Of a stretch of DNA of 64,000 nucleotides, positions 63,045 through 64,000 are shown in pieces (the first letter of the stretch is position 1; each line of letters opens with the position of its first letter). The notes below the pieces were generated by a model that was given only the letters and a program-made list of their open reading frames with translations, ran no database searches and was not told the DNA's origin. Source of the DNA: Crateriforma spongiae (GTDB lineage Bacteria > Planctomycetota > Planctomycetia > Pirellulales > Pirellulaceae). The position numbers were made by a program, and so were the translations under genes. The stretch is taken from contig NZ_JAAXMS010000001.1 in NCBI RefSeq assembly GCF_012290005.1, positions 1,054,001 to 1,118,000 on the forward strand. Direction: 5' to 3'.

Positions 63045-64000
63045 CTAGTTGTCGATGGCCGTTTCGCCGGCGGCCCGATCGTGCTGTTCGCGCAATTGTT
63101 GCATCGTTGCGATGATGGCCTCGGCTTGGTGCCGGACGGCTTCGGCAAACTGGCCATTGCTGACGGCCTGTTCGGCGGTCCGCTGGTGCTTTTCCACCTC
63201 TCGCCAGTCCATTTCCCAGCACTTTTCGTCGGCGGCGCGCCGCAATTCGTCGACGGTGGTCCGCAGTTTTTCGTTCAGCGAATCGGACGGCTTGGCGTTG
63301 TACCGTCGATACGGGGCTCTGCCGCCGCCGGGATGATCGTTTCGCAAACGATTGTTGGCCGGCTTGGCACTCAGCTGCATCTGCACGATCGATGTGATCG
63401 CCGCAGACAGGCCCAACAGGATCGCGATCACCATCGACTGATACATGCCGGCAAACGCCAGGACGCCGGCACCCAACAGGCAGGCGACTGCGGCGGACGG
63501 AAACAGGCCGGACACGACACGCTGCGTGTCGGCGGCTGGTCGTGCCGGTGGTGTCGCCGATCCGTCGGGCATTCGGTCCACACGGGCGATGATCACCGTG
63601 GAATTGTCCGGACCGCCACGCAGATTCGCCAAGTCGACCAAGACGCGGGCCGCTTCGTCGACCGGCAGACAGCTCAAGATGGCGCCAATTTCTTCATCGT
63701 CGACTTGTCCCGATAGCCCGTCGCTGCACAGCAAGAACGTGTCGCCGGGTGCCACCGGGAACGGGCCTTCCGAATCGACTTGAACATTCGGGTTGGGGCC
63801 CAGCGAACGGGTGATCACATTTTTGGGGATGGATTGGCCCAGCGCGCTGTTGGGGTGAACCTGTCCGCTGGCTTCCATTTCCCAAACCAGCGAATGATCA
63901 AACGTCAGTTGGTCCAACATGTCGCCGCGCAGGCGATAGATGCGGGAATCGCCGACGTGCGCGATGATGGCACCATCGGGGATGATGGCCATCGCACTGG
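63045..64000 (-). CDS. PP2C-family protein phosphatase with membrane helices (partial)
   Basis: The amino end lies beyond the right window edge and the frame is open to the last base. The visible part has the second half of a PP2C catalytic domain: AHVGDSRIYRLRGD, LTFDHSLVWEMEASG, VITRSLGP, FLLCSDGLSGQVDDEEI and GGPDNSTVIIARVD, including the metal-binding Asp residues of the GDSR, SDGL and GPDN boxes. After it come two hydrophobic helices (AVACLLGAGVLAFAGM and MVIAILLGLSAAITSIVQM) and a charged helical tail of about 90 residues. Such phosphatases reverse Ser/Thr kinase signalling; the kinase is probably to the right. Topology places the phosphatase domain in the cytoplasm. Confidence 0.9.
   Translation of the reverse strand, partial: SAMAIIPDGAIIAHVGDSRIYRLRGDMLDQLTFDHSLVWEMEASGQVHPNSALGQSIPKNVITRSLGPNPNVQVDSEGPFPVAPGDTFLLCSDGLSGQVDDEEIGAILSCLPVDEAARVLVDLANLRGGPDNSTVIIARVDRMPDGSATPPARPAADTQRVVSGLFPSAAVACLLGAGVLAFAGMYQSMVIAILLGLSAAITSIVQMQLSAKPANNRLRNDHPGGGRAPYRRYNAKPSDSLNEKLRTTVDELRRAADEKCWEMDWREVEKHQRTAEQAVSNGQFAEAVRHQAEAIIATMQQLREQHDRAAGETAIDN

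Overview
The window is chromosomal DNA from a planctomycete, most likely a Rhodopirellula-like member of the Pirellulaceae. The evidence is a PEP-CTERM protein with VPEP sorting tail, giant exported proteins (1333 to 2340 residues), an exported protein with a planctomycete-type LExLExRxLxAG amino end, paired clpP genes, archaeal-type C1-pathway relatives, many GTG/TTG starts and few Shine-Dalgarno sites. There is no phage, insertion sequence, CRISPR array or rRNA. Apart from one odd tRNA, it is a gene-dense core chromosome.

Layout. 0.3-2.7 kb (minus): a haloalkane-dehalogenase-like hydrolase, a CitG/MdcB-like protein and a QueD/PTPS-like protein, joined by two GTGA stop/start overlaps. 2.7-5.8 kb (plus): a zinc-finger-less DnaJ, RNase P protein, and two ClpP subunits, followed by a tRNA-Glu-like gene with a nine-base anticodon loop and a long GC hairpin. 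6-8.5 kb (minus): a sigma-70 factor and an exported TlpA-like thioredoxin. 8.8-9.7 kb (plus): a PEP-CTERM protein.

9.8-31.2 kb (minus) is a type II secretion/type IV pilus-like locus read from right to left: PilB-like ATPase, PilT-like ATPase, GspE-like ATPase, a stray four-helix-bundle gene, GspF, then six linked genes. These encode five prepilin-like proteins and one GspK-like protein, 398 to about 2015 residues long and so far larger than ordinary pseudopilins; a small membrane-anchored protein closes the set. No secretin or prepilin peptidase is present.

31.4-39.7 kb: a BshB1-like deacetylase next to a 16-bp tandem repeat, a gene-free stretch with an orphan terminator, a 1598-residue exported protein joining thioredoxin-like and cyclophilin domains to cadherin-like repeats, an HU-like protein, and panC. 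39.7-50.8 kb (minus): two overlapping genes for giant membrane-anchored proteins of unknown function. 51-57.7 kb: an unknown protein and a 2-Cys peroxiredoxin (minus), divergent from a sufR-sufC-sufB-sufD-sufT iron-sulfur operon (plus). 57.9-60.1 kb: an ATP-grasp enzyme and an ASKHA-fold protein of the kind found in tetrahydromethanopterin/methanofuran-linked C1 clusters. 60.1-64 kb (minus): TlpA-like thioredoxin, LptF/LptG permease and a PP2C phosphatase cut by the right edge.

The best candidates for new biology are the tRNA-Glu variant, the oversized pseudopilin operon, the thioredoxin-cyclophilin surface protein, and the tandem giant membrane proteins.
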